A DNA stretch of 64,000 nucleotides, from assembly GCF_012273895.1 (NCBI RefSeq), contig NC_052111.1, positions 8,680,001 through 8,744,000 of the forward strand, in the 5' to 3' direction. The DNA comes from Zerene cesonia. Its lineage: Eukaryota; Arthropoda; Insecta; Lepidoptera; Pieridae. How positions within the stretch are numbered: the stretch's first letter is position 1; every line of letters starts with the position of its first letter. Made by a program: the position numbers and the translations under genes. Below the pieces are notes generated by a model. It saw only the letters and a list, made by a program, of their open reading frames with translations. It searched no databases and was not told where the DNA came from. Positions 1-13,600 of this stretch are shown one piece after another.

Positions 1-36
1 CAGATGTACGCCGGTGAAACCGCGGGGCGCAGCTAG
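1..36 (+). mobile_element. Helitron-like repeat, 3' end only
   Basis: This is the terminal hairpin (cgcgg/ccgcg stem around gtgaaa) followed by CTAG|T. It is the 3' end of the repeat family found throughout the window, cut off by the window edge. Confidence 0.7.
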
Positions 37-1380
37 TATGTTATAAATTTAGAACAACTAATCTCTTCAACACTATGAGGAATTCTATTGTAAGTTATTG
101 TTAATGATTTGACTAAGATCTGTACATGAGTCGGCATTTATATACCTCATTAGTAGTAATAACAATAAAATGTTTACAGTCGGAACGTGGTCCCCCAGCG
201 TCACGTTCATTAATTTACACCTCGGAAAGCGCGATTTTTTCTCATAAAACTAATTATATTTTTTATTAACATGTCGAATTGTGCCTTATCATAGTTGTAT
301 AGAAAAAGCACAGACCGCACCAACTACAACTCAGTATGTAATCAGTAGTTAAATTTTATATAGAGATTGGCTTTTGCCCATGGCGGGAAAATAAGGAACA
401 TACAACAAATGTTTGGTTACAATAGAATCCACATTCTGCTGCTTTTTGAAAATCGTATGTACATTTTTATGGCTCTAGTATCACAGGCGAAGCCGGGGCG
501 AATCGCTCGTGTAATATAAACCATCCAATGTAACTTGTTTATTAACGTTTGCAGAATATTAATACATTTAAACTGCTCTTATAGCATTTTCCTTGTAAAC
601 TAGCATTTTAAAGGTGATGAGGATATGGCCTTTCTTACTTTTATTGCGTTTCAGGGTCTGCGTATAAGTTTGTTGAATTTATGGTAATGTTTCAATAGAT
701 ACTGTTATATATGTATAGGCGGCTAATATTGACCTAGTCTCCATAATAGCAGAGGAGGCCATGATACTAAATGTGTATTTACTTGAGCCTTGCGGAAACC
801 TATTAGAATTGGTAGATTATATAATAGCAAGAAAAATTATCCTGTATAATGTTTCCACTTTCAGGTGTGGGTACCGTTTTTTTATTGATAAGAATTATAA
901 GGAAAAAAAGTCATAGAAATACTCAACGCGTTTGATATTAATATTTTGTTCTATGATGTCACTGAAATAAAATATACATTAACCATTTATAAACTCCATA
1001 AAGTATGGTCAAAAAATAACTCGATCATGTTACATTAAGATGTTGGGGGATTAATTTAAATATGTGATGTTTCAGTTTCGATAATTTGACGATTTGAGCG
1101 TAACCTCAAGGAATCATCGATTTTTTTTATTTCTCTGGCGGGTCCCGTGACCGCGATATAGGTATAGTTTATTATAAAATAATAATAAAATATAATTTTA
1201 TTTGTCTCTCCACAACAATACATTACATTTACTGTATGGATAGCTTAATATCTAGTGTTGTGAGAGACTGGTGCTTGAAATAGGTTTCAAAAGAACTTGG
1301 GGTACAAGTCACTAAATTATTTCTTCTATTATCATTGTTTTTAATTTCCTCCGTAGTGACTCATCTTACTAATTTCTACT

Positions 1381-1573
1381 TCCTACTAATTTTGGATGTA
1401 TGTGGATGTGTATGTATGTTTGTTACTCTTTTACGCAATAACTACTGAACCGATTGCAGTAAAATTTGGTACTTAAATAGCTGGACAACTGGAATAACAC
1501 ATAGACATCTTTTACCCGATACCCCAACGGGATACAGATAAAATACGCGAGTGAAACTGAGCGGCGCAACTAG
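1381..1573 (+). mobile_element. Helitron-like element
   Basis: It runs from tcctactaat through 'aactactgaaccgattgcag' to 'gcgcaactagt'. It is a diverged copy of the family; the terminal hairpin is decayed (gagtgaaactgag). Confidence 0.65.
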
Positions 1574-1636
1574 TGCTATATAAATTAGCATAACTAAATT
1601 CTATACTTCTTTTCGCTCTACGGTAGTGTCCCTATT

Positions 1637-1870
1637 CCGTTCTTATAATAAATTTAGGCCTATTTCCTTTTCCTCACCCTTCCCAGTCCGTTCCTTCTTT
1701 CCAGTCATTAATCCTTTCCTTTTCCTTTACCCCTTAAAAGCGGGCAACACATTCGCAGGGGCACTACCTCTGCGAATGTTCATGGGCGGTGGTGATCGCT
1801 TACCATCAGGCGAACCACCAGCCCAGTTGCCCGCTATGAAATAAAAAAAAAAAAAAAATTAAAAAAAAAT
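1637..1870 (+). mobile_element. A-tailed retroposon (SINE or LINE 3' end), truncated
   Basis: The 3' part carries 'ttcatgggcggtggtgatcg', then 'accatcaggcgaaccaccag' and 'ttgcccgctatg', and ends in a long A tract. The same sequence with an A tail recurs at 32590-32800 and, on the minus strand, at 50376-50715. A 72-codon open frame inside it (1626-1844) is not a gene. Confidence 0.7.
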
Positions 1871-2172
1871 AATCTAACACATTATTCGATTGTTAATTTA
1901 TCGTCCTTTGATGCACACTTAGAGCAATACTTTAGAGGCCAATATACGATATCAACACTCACGTCTCAAGTCCAAGTTTGAAGCGGTTTACGACAAAAGG
2001 GACCTTGGCGACCGAAACATATAATGATATGATTATTTGTTTATTCTTAAAATACTTTTTAGAGCGTTTTAGAATTGTGATAATTCAAAGGATATGAGTT
2101 GGATTTTGTATTTCACTTTATAAAATGTACTTGACATAATATAGTAAATTATATATTTTTTATGGTTGATAA

Positions 2173-2374
2173 TCCTACTAATTTTATAAATGCGAAAGTT
2201 TGTGAGGATGTGTGTGTGTGTTTGTTGCTCTTTCACGCAAAAACTACTGAACCGATTGCAATGAAATTTGGTACGTAGACAGCTGGGCAACTGGAATAAC
2301 ATATATGCAACTTTTTATCCCGATATTCCTACGGGATACGGACTTACGCGGGTGAAACCGCGGGAAACAGCTAG
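2173..2374 (+). mobile_element. Helitron-like element
   Basis: A near full-length copy running from tcctactaat to the terminal hairpin and CTAG|T. It ends 20 bp before the first assembly gap. It contains a (gt)n tract, as several copies do. Confidence 0.7.
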
Positions 2375-2394
2375 TTATTAGTTATAAAGGTAAA

Positions 2395-3394
2395 NNNNNN
2401 NNNNNNNNNNNNNNNNNNNNNNNNNNNNNNNNNNNNNNNNNNNNNNNNNNNNNNNNNNNNNNNNNNNNNNNNNNNNNNNNNNNNNNNNNNNNNNNNNNNN
2501 NNNNNNNNNNNNNNNNNNNNNNNNNNNNNNNNNNNNNNNNNNNNNNNNNNNNNNNNNNNNNNNNNNNNNNNNNNNNNNNNNNNNNNNNNNNNNNNNNNNN
2601 NNNNNNNNNNNNNNNNNNNNNNNNNNNNNNNNNNNNNNNNNNNNNNNNNNNNNNNNNNNNNNNNNNNNNNNNNNNNNNNNNNNNNNNNNNNNNNNNNNNN
2701 NNNNNNNNNNNNNNNNNNNNNNNNNNNNNNNNNNNNNNNNNNNNNNNNNNNNNNNNNNNNNNNNNNNNNNNNNNNNNNNNNNNNNNNNNNNNNNNNNNNN
2801 NNNNNNNNNNNNNNNNNNNNNNNNNNNNNNNNNNNNNNNNNNNNNNNNNNNNNNNNNNNNNNNNNNNNNNNNNNNNNNNNNNNNNNNNNNNNNNNNNNNN
2901 NNNNNNNNNNNNNNNNNNNNNNNNNNNNNNNNNNNNNNNNNNNNNNNNNNNNNNNNNNNNNNNNNNNNNNNNNNNNNNNNNNNNNNNNNNNNNNNNNNNN
3001 NNNNNNNNNNNNNNNNNNNNNNNNNNNNNNNNNNNNNNNNNNNNNNNNNNNNNNNNNNNNNNNNNNNNNNNNNNNNNNNNNNNNNNNNNNNNNNNNNNNN
3101 NNNNNNNNNNNNNNNNNNNNNNNNNNNNNNNNNNNNNNNNNNNNNNNNNNNNNNNNNNNNNNNNNNNNNNNNNNNNNNNNNNNNNNNNNNNNNNNNNNNN
3201 NNNNNNNNNNNNNNNNNNNNNNNNNNNNNNNNNNNNNNNNNNNNNNNNNNNNNNNNNNNNNNNNNNNNNNNNNNNNNNNNNNNNNNNNNNNNNNNNNNNN
3301 NNNNNNNNNNNNNNNNNNNNNNNNNNNNNNNNNNNNNNNNNNNNNNNNNNNNNNNNNNNNNNNNNNNNNNNNNNNNNNNNNNNNNNNNNNNNNN
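2395..3394. other. Assembly gap (1000 N)
   Basis: Exactly 1000 N, so a placeholder for a gap of unknown size. The left flank is Helitron-like DNA, which may explain the break. Missing N-terminal exons of the FLVCR-like gene could lie here. Confidence 0.95.
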
Positions 3395-3405
3395 AAATTG
3401 TCTTT

Positions 3406-3600
3406 CTGATTTTTATACAGTGTATACGAAATTATTTAATCCTGGCGATCCTAATCAGGATGATAATATAAACTCGTAAAATTATTGTATTGTCACAAAC
3501 AACAAAGTTTGAACTAATTCTGTATGTGAGTCGAAATCAAGTCTAAAGGAGTCAGTTATATGCAAATATACAAGCAAATAAAAATATAGGTGAAGTAAAT
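3406..3600 (+). repeat. Dispersed repeat, 'GGCGATCCTAATCAGGAT' family
   Basis: The core around 'cctggcgatcctaatcagga', followed by 'aaactcgta' and an 'agtcgaaatcaagtctaaaggagtc' tail, is shared with 11100-11310 and 34195-34370. The three copies are similar over roughly 170-200 bp. No coding potential and no clear ends were seen, so the class is unknown. Confidence 0.5.
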
Positions 3601-4189
3601 AGTGTTAAAAATAGGATAGGCTTTGGTGGAATGAGGTTTTTAACTACCATAATGACTCAGTAATAATTATGTTCTCTCTTCTGTTCTTAATATATCTCAT
3701 AAAAATAATTTCATTAATATTTTACACGTTAATATGTAATATGAAATGCCTGAGTATTTATTTAATCTAGAAATCAACTATTCATAACATATAACAGGCT
3801 TTGTTTGCTTAGAAAATTGTATAGTTATATGGTAATAGAATACGGCATGCAAGATACTTGAGGCGAGGCGAATCAAATGAAGTGGCACAGAGCAGGAAAC
3901 GTACATGAGTGGCTTTGTTCCGGTACGCCCGCTAATTACGTTTTGTTAGCTACTCTCTGCTGCTCTGTGGTACATGTCTATTAAATAAAAATCTGTAGAT
4001 GCGAGCAGCATTCCCGACACTGGGGTTGCGTACAAATATGAAATAAGTTTAGCTTTTAAGCTGCTATATAATTTGGCCACCCATCCAATTTATGCCCGTG
4101 CTAACGGTTGCTTTATCAGGATTTTTTAAATATTTGTTGTTATCACAGAAATGGAGATATATCATCTTTTAAAACGTCTAACTGTCACG

Positions 4190-4330
4190 GATTTTACAGT
4201 TCATAAGGTGACTGACGGACGGACAGACAGACAGATAGACAGAGAGACAGACAGCGAAGTCTTAGTAATAGGGTTATACCCCTTGGATACGGGTTTTACC
4301 CTTTGTATACGGAATCCATAAAGCGTTCCT
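4190..4330 (+). repeat. GACA-rich tract in a dispersed element
   Basis: A gacagacagacagat run is followed by 'gtcttagtaatagggtta' and 'tacggaatcc'. Related reversed tracts (ccgtccgtccgtc) are seen near 54040-54090 and 59215-59285, so it is one dispersed family with an internal microsatellite. Confidence 0.5.
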
Positions 4331-4864
4331 TATATGAATTTTGGATGAAATATTCGCAAAGATGTTTTACTCGATTACCGAGTTGCTTTATCATAAAATT
4401 TTCTTTTGTAATAAACAGCTTAAATAATGAACATTCTTTTGATTAGCTTTGTCGTTATTTTTATTGAAAAATGAGTCGAAAACTCAATAATAATTACGAA
4501 ACCGATTTTAGTGAACTGCTATTAAAGAAAGGCAGTTTTAATAAAAAATTTCTTCATATTTTTTGTTTAATCTTTATTGTTCTTATATACATTTTTGAGG
4601 CTTAAAAACAGCGAGCAAGACTCAAGACGGCGTGTTTGTTGAGAGATCAAGTGCAATGCGAGGTACCCGTGTCATGTACCTGTATTGTTTCTGAGAATGT
4701 TACTACCATATTTTATATTTACTGGCAAAAAATGCGTTTTTTCTTCAAGATTACGTAAGATGTTGATATGAGAATATATAACTATTCATAAGACTTTTAT
4801 AATTAAATAATTCAAGTAGAACCTTAGGAATTGCGATTCTTTTATAAGTGAAATCATGGGCGTC

Positions 4865-5076
4865 TATTACTAATATCATAAATGCGAAAGTTTGTAAGGA
4901 TGTGTGTGTGTGTGTGTGTGTGTTTGTTGCTCGTTCACGCAATAACTACTGAACCGATTGCAATCAAATTTGGTATATAGATAGCTGGATAACTGGAATA
5001 ACATATAGGGAACTTTTAATCCCGATATTCCTACGGGGTACGGACTTACGCGGGTGAAACCGCGGGGCGCAGCTAG
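4865..5076 (+). mobile_element. Helitron-like element
   Basis: A full-length copy with an expanded (gt)n run, the conserved 'actgaaccgattgcaat', the terminal hairpin 'cgcgggtgaaaccgcg' and the CTAG end. Confidence 0.75.
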
Positions 5077-5618
5077 ACATATTATATAACAGTACTATCC
5101 AAAGATTTAGTTAAAAAGGACTTAAGTTACAAATTATTTTGTATATTATCGAATAGTTTAAATAATAATTGTGTTTAATCGTAAGAAATCGCCGTTTATG
5201 CATGAAATGTCGAATTGATATTGCTCTGAGCATACGAATAATTGAAATTAGTCATGGACAGAGATACAACCTTCACTCGTTCGTACAATGCTGTGGATAA
5301 CAATATAATGATTCGGTTGACTTACTGGTGATCCTAAAAGTGATAAATAGTTATGGACACGTACGAAAATCATTTATTTATTGCTAAATCTATTATTATT
5401 AAACTATCGGTCCGTCCCGGCTTCACTCGTGGTACATATATAACCTATACTCCGGGGTCACTCAAGAATCAGAGATTACATATTCAGTGGAGTTTAAAAC
5501 CTACTTCACTTTTGTTATGTCGGGTGTTAATAGGTACTGCACCACTATTTGTGTAAGATGAGTTGATCAGGAGAATGTTTAATTAATTTAATTTTTCATC
5601 AGTCTTCTTTATATTATA

Positions 5619-5820
5619 CTAGCTGCGCCGCGCGGTTTCACCCGCGTAAGTCCGTATCCCGTAGGAATATCGGGATAAAAAGTTGCCTATATGTTATTCC
5701 AGTTGTCCAGCTGTCTACGTACCAAATTTCATTGCAATCGGGTCAGTAGTTTTTGCGTGAAAGAGCAACAAACACAAACACATCCTTACAAACTTTCGCA
5801 TTTATAATGTTAGTAGGATA
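5619..5820 (-). mobile_element. Helitron-like element
   Basis: A full-length copy in reverse: ctagctgcgc, then the hairpin 'cgcggtttcacccgcg', ending in 'cgcatttataatgttagtagga'. Confidence 0.75.
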
Positions 5821-6194
5821 GGATTTTTTTTTTTGTATCCACATCGTATTCTTAATAAATGGATATATTTGTAACTTTCATCTTACTTTTGTTTTTTTTT
5901 CTTTCTACAAGACGCAACTAACGTTCATTTAAATGCCTCAAAGTTGTTTTTCGGGAACTCCTATTAAGAACTGGAACAAAATCCATTCAAACTCATCTCA
6001 CAAAGCCGGGCAGACCGCGATGAGCGTGTCCCGAATACAGATGTGTGTCGAAATGCCGTTAGAACACCCTGACTTATCATGAAAGTGAAACTTTTGTACG
6101 ATTCATAATCAGAGACAAAACTGCATGATTCGAATTATTGTTAAAGAAATCACGAAGTGCATCCGATCCTACTAATCCTACTTCCTATCCTACT

Positions 6195-6394
6195 TCCTAC
6201 TAATATTATAAATGCGAAAGTTTGTAAGGATGTGTATGTGTTTGTTGCTCTTTCACGCAAAATCTATTGAACCGGTTGCAATGAAATTTGGTACGTAGAC
6301 AGCTGGACAGCTGGAATAACATATAGGCAACTTTTAATCCCGATATTCCTACAGGATACGGACTTATGCGGGTGAAACCGCGGGGCGCAGCTAG
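6195..6394 (+). mobile_element. Helitron-like element
   Basis: A full-length copy of about 200 bp. The 5' side repeats 'tcctacttcctac', the 3' end is the intact hairpin plus CTAG|T. Confidence 0.75.
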
Positions 6395-6787
6395 TAAGAA
6401 ATAAAGAAAAATCTGATCTGAAATTAAGATTCTGTGGAAAGTACTTCTAAATATCGAAACAATTGACCCTAAAAACTATAAACGTGTATTACATTTTATC
6501 TGTAAAGTTATAAACTGAATAGTATTAGAATTTACGGCAGTTGCCAATGTTGTGACAACTATGTAATGTTTGTAAATGTAAAATGCTATACAATAGGCAA
6601 TATGTAACAATTTTCTGTCTGAATTTAATTCCTGAGATTCAAACAACCAAACACTGAAGCTTTATAATTTTTTAATTATAATACTTTATTGCACAAACTT
6701 AGACAGAAACAACAAGAGAAACGATAAGCAGAACAAAAAAGGCATCGTTTGTACAAGAGGCTTTATATTTTTATAATATTATAATAG

Positions 6788-6938
6788 TCCTACTTATATA
6801 ACGTGAAAGTTTGTAAGTATGGATTGACAGATAAACAGCGTGGAAACATTTTATCGTATCTGTATTAAATTTCGTACAGAGAGATTATAGTCTGGATTAG
6901 CACATCGGCTACTTCTTACCCGGGTTTTTTTCAGCTAG
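6788..6938 (+). mobile_element. Diverged Helitron-like element
   Basis: It begins 'tcctacttatataacgtgaaagtttgtaag' like the main family and ends 'cagctagt', but the inner part has diverged and the terminal hairpin is reduced to 'acccgggt'. It is probably an older subfamily. Confidence 0.45.
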
Positions 6939-7512
6939 TTTAAAACCAAGTATCACCATAAACAGTGATAAAACCACGATCACAAGACCCCGACCTTGTC
7001 ATATACGAAGGCAAATTATTGGGTTGCGTGACGATCAAGCCAAATTACATGAGAGTCACTTATATGCAATTTGCGATCACAATTGTTCGTGAAGATGTTA
7101 AAATCATTCTGCGGAACGTCTTTATATGTTTATAATAAACATAATTGAAATAAGATACGCTTAGTACGGTAGCACCTAATCCTATCTGCACTAATATTGT
7201 AAGGAAGCTTTTGTATTCTTGTATGTTTGTAAGGCAAAAATTGCTGGATCGATTTCAAAAAATCTTTCATAAATATAATGCTGCAAGTTCACTGGGTGAC
7301 ATATTATGTACCACGGTGCGAATCTCAGCAACTTACTGGTCCAAATTCACAAATATTTTTTACTACTAGACAAATTTCAGAAATGTTTATATATGTACCA
7401 GAGGCGTGGTACATACATAATAAGTGCGGACCGCTTGTAATGTCTGATGTATAACGCAGTGATTGTTTTAATAGATTTTTTAAATTCTTTTAAATGTTCA
7501 AATACCTATCTC

Positions 7513-7556
7513 TATCAAATACAAGTTAAGTTTGATAACTTAACTTGTATTTGATA
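7513..7556. repeat. Perfect 20-bp inverted repeat, 4-nt loop
   Basis: Arms 7513-7532 and 7537-7556 are perfect complements around the loop tgat. It lies in the intron 64 bp before an exon of the FLVCR-like gene and would fold into a strong RNA hairpin. Confidence 0.85.
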
Positions 7557-7619
7557 CAAGAGTACGCTGAAATATATTCATATTTGTTGCAATAACATTA
7601 AAGAGCATAATCATTCCAG

Positions 7620-10600
7620 GGTCTACGTGTGACGACGATCATCGGTTCGCTCGGAACATGCGCGGGCGCATGGCTGAAGGTGTTTTCCGTGCCCCAGGAT
7701 ATGTTCTGGCTAGGTTTCGCTGGACAGACTGTTGTTGCGATCTCTCAGGTATTTTTTGTCCTTATTCAGCCTGTGAAATACAATATGACCTTAATTGTAA
7801 TTCATATTTTGGAGATTTACTCCAATAAGATGATGATAGCCCGTAAGATGTCCAATTTAATTCCTTTCAGGCCACAAAAACTACAATTTTAAAGAGAAAC
7901 GATTTGACGACGATGTTGCATTTTTCTCTTAAAACCGTGTATCTGATATTGATATATAGATAGATGGAGATATGGCCTTCCTTTAAATCTGTATCCGAAC
8001 CCTCGCATATTTTACAATGATTATTTTATAAACAGGTTTTCATCCTGAACGTGCCCCCCCGGCTGGCTGCTGTATGGTTTGGGGCTGATCAAGTGTCCTC
8101 CGCGTGCAGTATTGGAGTTTTTGGTAATCAGGTAAGCGGATATTTCAAGGATAATAAATACACGCGTTAGGCGTTTGACATTAGAATAGCGTTTAATAAT
8201 ATTTTTGGTTTGTTAGATTTGCTCCGCTTTGTGATCCAATTTAAAACATTAGTAGATTTCCGTCGGCGGCTTCGTCCGCGTGATTAAGATATTTCCCATG
8301 GGACTGAGAGGTTTCACTGCGCTAAAAACAGTTTTTGTCACTGTCTAGCCTCCTGATCTTTTAAAATATAATAATTATGTCAAACAAAAAGCTTAATCAC
8401 TTTAAACTTGTTAGATCTGAAACCACGTGGAAGGCACCAGCTTTTGAATGAAGGAATCATAAAAATCGGTTCACTCAGTTAAAGGCTATGAGGTAACAAA
8501 CATAATAATATACAGTCGAACTGATATCCTCCTCCTATTTTTGAATCCTATTGAGAAACATATCATATAATCAATCGCTCCATTGTGACATGAAAGAAAA
8601 TTATACTAAGAAATAGAGCTAACTTTATAATATAAGTAATATCCTAAGGATTATTTAACGTGGTCATCACTACCTAGTATATAACAAAGTCGCTTTCTTG
8701 GTCCCTATGTTCCTATGTATCTTTAAATCTTTAAAACAACGCAACGCATTTTGATGGGTTTTTTTGAAGTGAAACTTCTTTAGAATCGTTGTGATTTAAA
8801 ACCTGATGCAAGGGAAAAATCGACAGGTAAGAGACACAAATACAAAAATGTTTAGAATGAAGCCGGCAAAGAATGAGACAGAAATATACATGCTACTTTA
8901 GATTTATTTATCTCATTCTTTTGTCGATTTACTGAAATTTCACTTCTATCGTGTGTGAATCGCACACACAGTTTTTTTGTTTAGTAGAGTGATTCAAGAG
9001 GAAGGTTTATATGTATAATGAAATCTATTTAACTGCTCCGAATTTAACGCGTGCAAAGCCGCGGTAAAAATCAATTATAAAGATATAACCACACTATATT
9101 TGGTCGAGGTTGGTAAAGTGTGGGCGGCAACGATAAGAAGCTCAAGAAAATCAGTTCTAATAAGCACCAATAAAGTTGGGGTCCCGTGATAAATTGCCCC
9201 ACTTTATGATCAATTTCCTACCTCATCTTAGCTGCGATGTATCGATAATGTATTAACAGATCCTGCACTCCACAAGATGTCTGTCACTTTGAAATCTTTA
9301 TAGTCCTACTAATATTATAAATGCGAAAGTTTGTAAGGATGTGTGTGTGTGTTTGTTGCTCTTTCACGCAAAAACTACTTAACCGATTGCAATTAAATTT
9401 AATACGTAGATAGCTGGACAGCTGGAATACACATAGGAAAGCACATGGGCAACATTTTATCCCATTATTCGTACGGGATACAGACTTACGCGGGTGAAAC
9501 CGCGGGGCGCAGCTAGTACAAGTACATATGTTACCTGTGTCGTAGGTGACAATCGTTGTAAAATCATTAAAACTGTTTACTTTAATAAAGATAAAGTTAG
9601 TTTTTTTCCTTAACATTATAAGTATAGATAATTGTTATAATTTTAAAATTTCGAGTCACGTCATTGTTTCCAGTCATTAATTGGCAATGCATCTGAAATT
9701 TACGTCAGTCGTCTTTGAATGGTTTAAATGTCTCCCTAATTACTTTAACCTACTTAATATATTCGCTGAGTTGAAGTTATTGCGCAATTATTAAAGTTAA
9801 TCACATTTAATATTATAAATGTGAAAGTTTGTTTGTTTGGACGTTTGTCCGTCAATCACGCTGAAACTACTGAACGGATTTCGACGGAATTACGGTATAC
9901 GGACAGGGTATGAGCTGAGTTGGGTGATAGGATACTTTTAATCTCGATTAAATACTCCCTTAGAATAAACCAGGAATCTTGTTATCCGTACGGAGCCGGG
10001 ACGAGCGTCTAGTCTTATATAATTTCGATAATCTTTCATTATTCTACGAAGTGTCTTCTTCAAATGATATATTTGATATATTAAGGAAGTAAACAATTTT
10101 CGTTTGAGAAGGAACCCGTGTACTTAAGATCGCAATATACTTCCTATTCTATTATAACTTTTACCTGCTTTGTCATAGGTCTTATTTTAGACTGACGATT
10201 GCATTGATTCCATTAAGAGATTTCACATTAGGTATTATTTGAGTCGTGTGGAATTTTCTGATTGCAACACTCGGAAGTGGTTATTCAATTCGATACGAGG
10301 GGGCCGTGGTTCTAAGCGCTGTTTCACACTCCTATATTTGATTGGCGGGAATTAGCCCGCCATTTTTATGTTGCGTGTTGTGATTGTTATATGGTAAGCT
10401 AGCTGCGTCCCGCGGTTTCACCCGCGTTAGTCTGTATCCCGTAGGAATACAGACTAACGCGGGTGAAACTGCGGGGCTCTGCTAGTGAAACATTAATTCA
10501 ATGGTTACAATACTGCCACGGTTCGGCGAAATGACGCGGTATCGAATATCACCTGGTGATCAATTAATTTTCTATTCACTAACAATTTTTAATATTAAAA

Positions 10601-13600
10601 CCGTACAAATAAATAACCCTTCTGTATATTCTTGAGATGAAAATATATTTTGCAATCATCTCTCGTATGTTATAATTTACAAATGTGGATCTATTCTAAC
10701 GATCAAGTCTGATTGTTTTTTTTTTATATTTCTTTTCTCTCTGAGGTAAATTATTGTATGATTTTTTGTTTCTGGAGATTATTGGAAGGATAGATGGAGA
10801 AGGCTACTTCATAAGTTCATACCACGTCAAGCATCTCATTCACGAGGGAATTTCGCTGAGGCAATGCAAAATAATAAAAATCTTTTGTGCTATCCCAAAC
10901 TCCATTTGAAGGTAATGTCTAAATCGTTAGGTGCAGCAAATTGCATGCTTTCAGATCCATAAAACAAACCACCTCGTAAAAATAAAATCTATTAAGATTT
11001 GGTGGTAATTTCTGTACTATAAACACTTAAATATAGGTATACAATAGAATAATAATAATAAAAAAACTACAAATTACGCTTTTAAAGAAAACAAAATTAT
11101 CTCACTTGTTCTTACACATAGTGTACGTAAGTAATTATTTAATTCTGGCGATCCTAATCAGGATAATAAGATAAACACATGTAATTATTGTAGTTTCACC
11201 GATCCTTAATTAGTGCATAAAGTTTGAATCCGATCTGTCTGTTTAAAGTGAATCAAAATCGAATGAAGTCGGTACGTACAAACGTAGAAATATATACGCG
11301 AAGCTAATAAAAACGTGACATAATGCGTAGTACCGTGATGAAAATAGCTCATAAGTTATTTATTGGTTGCCTTATTATTAAAAACTCTTTAAAAAATCTA
11401 AGTACTAATAGTTTTGCGTAGCATCATTTCTATTTACAGAATTGTACACAACAAATATCGAATATTCGAAATTTCAATAAGTTAATGTCAAATAAACATT
11501 ATTTGTGCTATGATAATGATAGCTATGTCCGCAAGCGTCTAATTGTTATAGCTTATCCTAGTGCTAATCCTAATTAACACTGGTAATTGTATTCTAAGCC
11601 TTTAATCGTCACATAATTCAAAATGAGAGAGATTCTCTCAAACATTAAACGTTTCCATTAGTTGGACTATTGAACTATTCCAAATGAATTATTCACAACC
11701 ACTTTCCACGTTTCAGCGTTTTTATCCTTTTGTCTTTAGTGCGGGGAATATGTGAAATTGGAATTTATTATTCCGAGATCTTTTATCGGTTTGTTGAAAA
11801 GCCATTTTGCCGTTCCTGTGACAGAGCGTTTAATTGTTCATGGAAGGAAGTGGGTTTTGATTGAATAGTATTTCTTATGTATTAATAGGAGATAAGCAAA
11901 TGTTACTTATACGCAGATTTTGATATAACCATCTGATATCACTGTTATCATCAACTATTATTCATTAGGATTTCAAAGTAATCTCCGATGTGTAATGGTT
12001 GTGGGAAATGTATTAGAATTTTGTCCCAAAGTAGTAGGTAGGTAGTTGTAATTCTGCTTTTTGGTATATACGTGGATAATGTCTATATATATATTGGATA
12101 ATGTCATTTGTGAATTAACTAGCAGCGCCCCGCGGTTTCACTCGCGTAAGTCCATATCCCGTAGGAATATCGGGATAAAAAGTTGCCTATATGTTATTAC
12201 AGTTGTTCAGCTGTCTACGCACCAAATTTCATGGCAATCGGTTCTGTAGCTTTTGCGTGATTTATCCGAATTAAAGAAAAAATAAATAAAGAAAAATTAT
12301 GTGCTTGAATACATGGAAATAAATAGTTACCTTATAAATCTTCGAATCCCCATTACTGTACCTTCATAAAATCAACATCCACACATCATTCCATTCCGTA
12401 GATAGCTCGAGTGCTAAACAAATCAGAGATGGATCAAATGACACAGAACATAGCTCAGTCATCAATAACGCTAAAGCTATAATACATTTTCCAGCGTCGA
12501 TGTATCTTCAGAAAACTGGCTTTTATTGGATGGCGTATAATTTATGGAAATATTGTTGTCTAGTGAAGTATAATACAATAGCAATGTTAGGTGTATCGTT
12601 AAACTAAATCATTGCTTTAGTAATTCTTTACATTAATTGCGACTGTTAAGAGTCGCATTAAACATGATATAGTGATCGAAATCTACCATACATTTAAAAC
12701 TTCTCATCTATGTATAGGTAAATAAATTCCTCAGTAACAGTGTGAGTTGCTATGTTCCTCGGTTTGACTGATTTTTGTGAATCTTTATATGTAGGAATAT
12801 TCAGGTGTGAGAGTTGTTAACTATTTTTATACCCCTACGTGACAAGTAACCGGTAGAAGAACTTTAGCCGAGTCATCTACTTGACTATAAATAAACTATG
12901 TCTCTGCTTTGATGTTGGGTGTTTTTCGTTGTTCTATCGAAACCCAACAAAATAAATTCCTATGTATTGAACTAGAAATTTCTATGTATGATTTTTATTC
13001 ATAGCAAAATTTACATCATGAAAGTTGCTAATCAATTTAAGATCTTGAATAAAATACATGGTCATGTAGTTTATAAAGGACTTGATGCAAAGCGGTATCC
13101 TTAAATATTAAGGGAGATGAGAATGAACATAAGAAACGCTAATTAAAGTTTTTTGCATTTACAGCTACATAATGAAAAGCTTTCCATAACTTCGAACTAA
13201 CGAATGATATTTCTTACTAGCTTATTTATTTGCCCTTTTCGTAATAATAAATTAAGTTTAATAGTTCTGAATGTCTCCATGTTATAGTTCGTTGACAAGT
13301 CTGGTCTGGCAAAGTTGCCCACCTACATATGTATATCACATATTATGTCTCTAATAAACCCATCGATGTTTTTTTTATGTCACAGCAAACAACTGTGCTG
13401 GTGGGTCTCATGATAGTATGCTACCATCACCACAGAAACTTAACGATGCCAGCTTTTTAATAACGGAGGGGTTATATTGAAGGAGGTGTAGTACCTTCCC
13501 CGGTGCGAGCCCAATTTGTAGTTTAGCAGTCTCCCACACAATCCTAATGTTGACAAATAGACATTTTCTTTCAGCTGGGAGTCGCGCTTGGCTTTCTACT

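Larger units (their letters stand above)
37..7619. other. 5' flank or upstream introns of the FLVCR-like gene, repeat-rich
   Basis: No coding exon is visible here. The stretch holds several Helitron-like copies, an A-tailed retroposon, a 1000-N gap and a GACA-rich element. The exons for the N-terminal third of the FLVCR-like transporter must lie in the gap at 2395-3394, before the window, or in a very diverged form here. Short open frames in this part are pieces of repeats. Confidence 0.6.
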
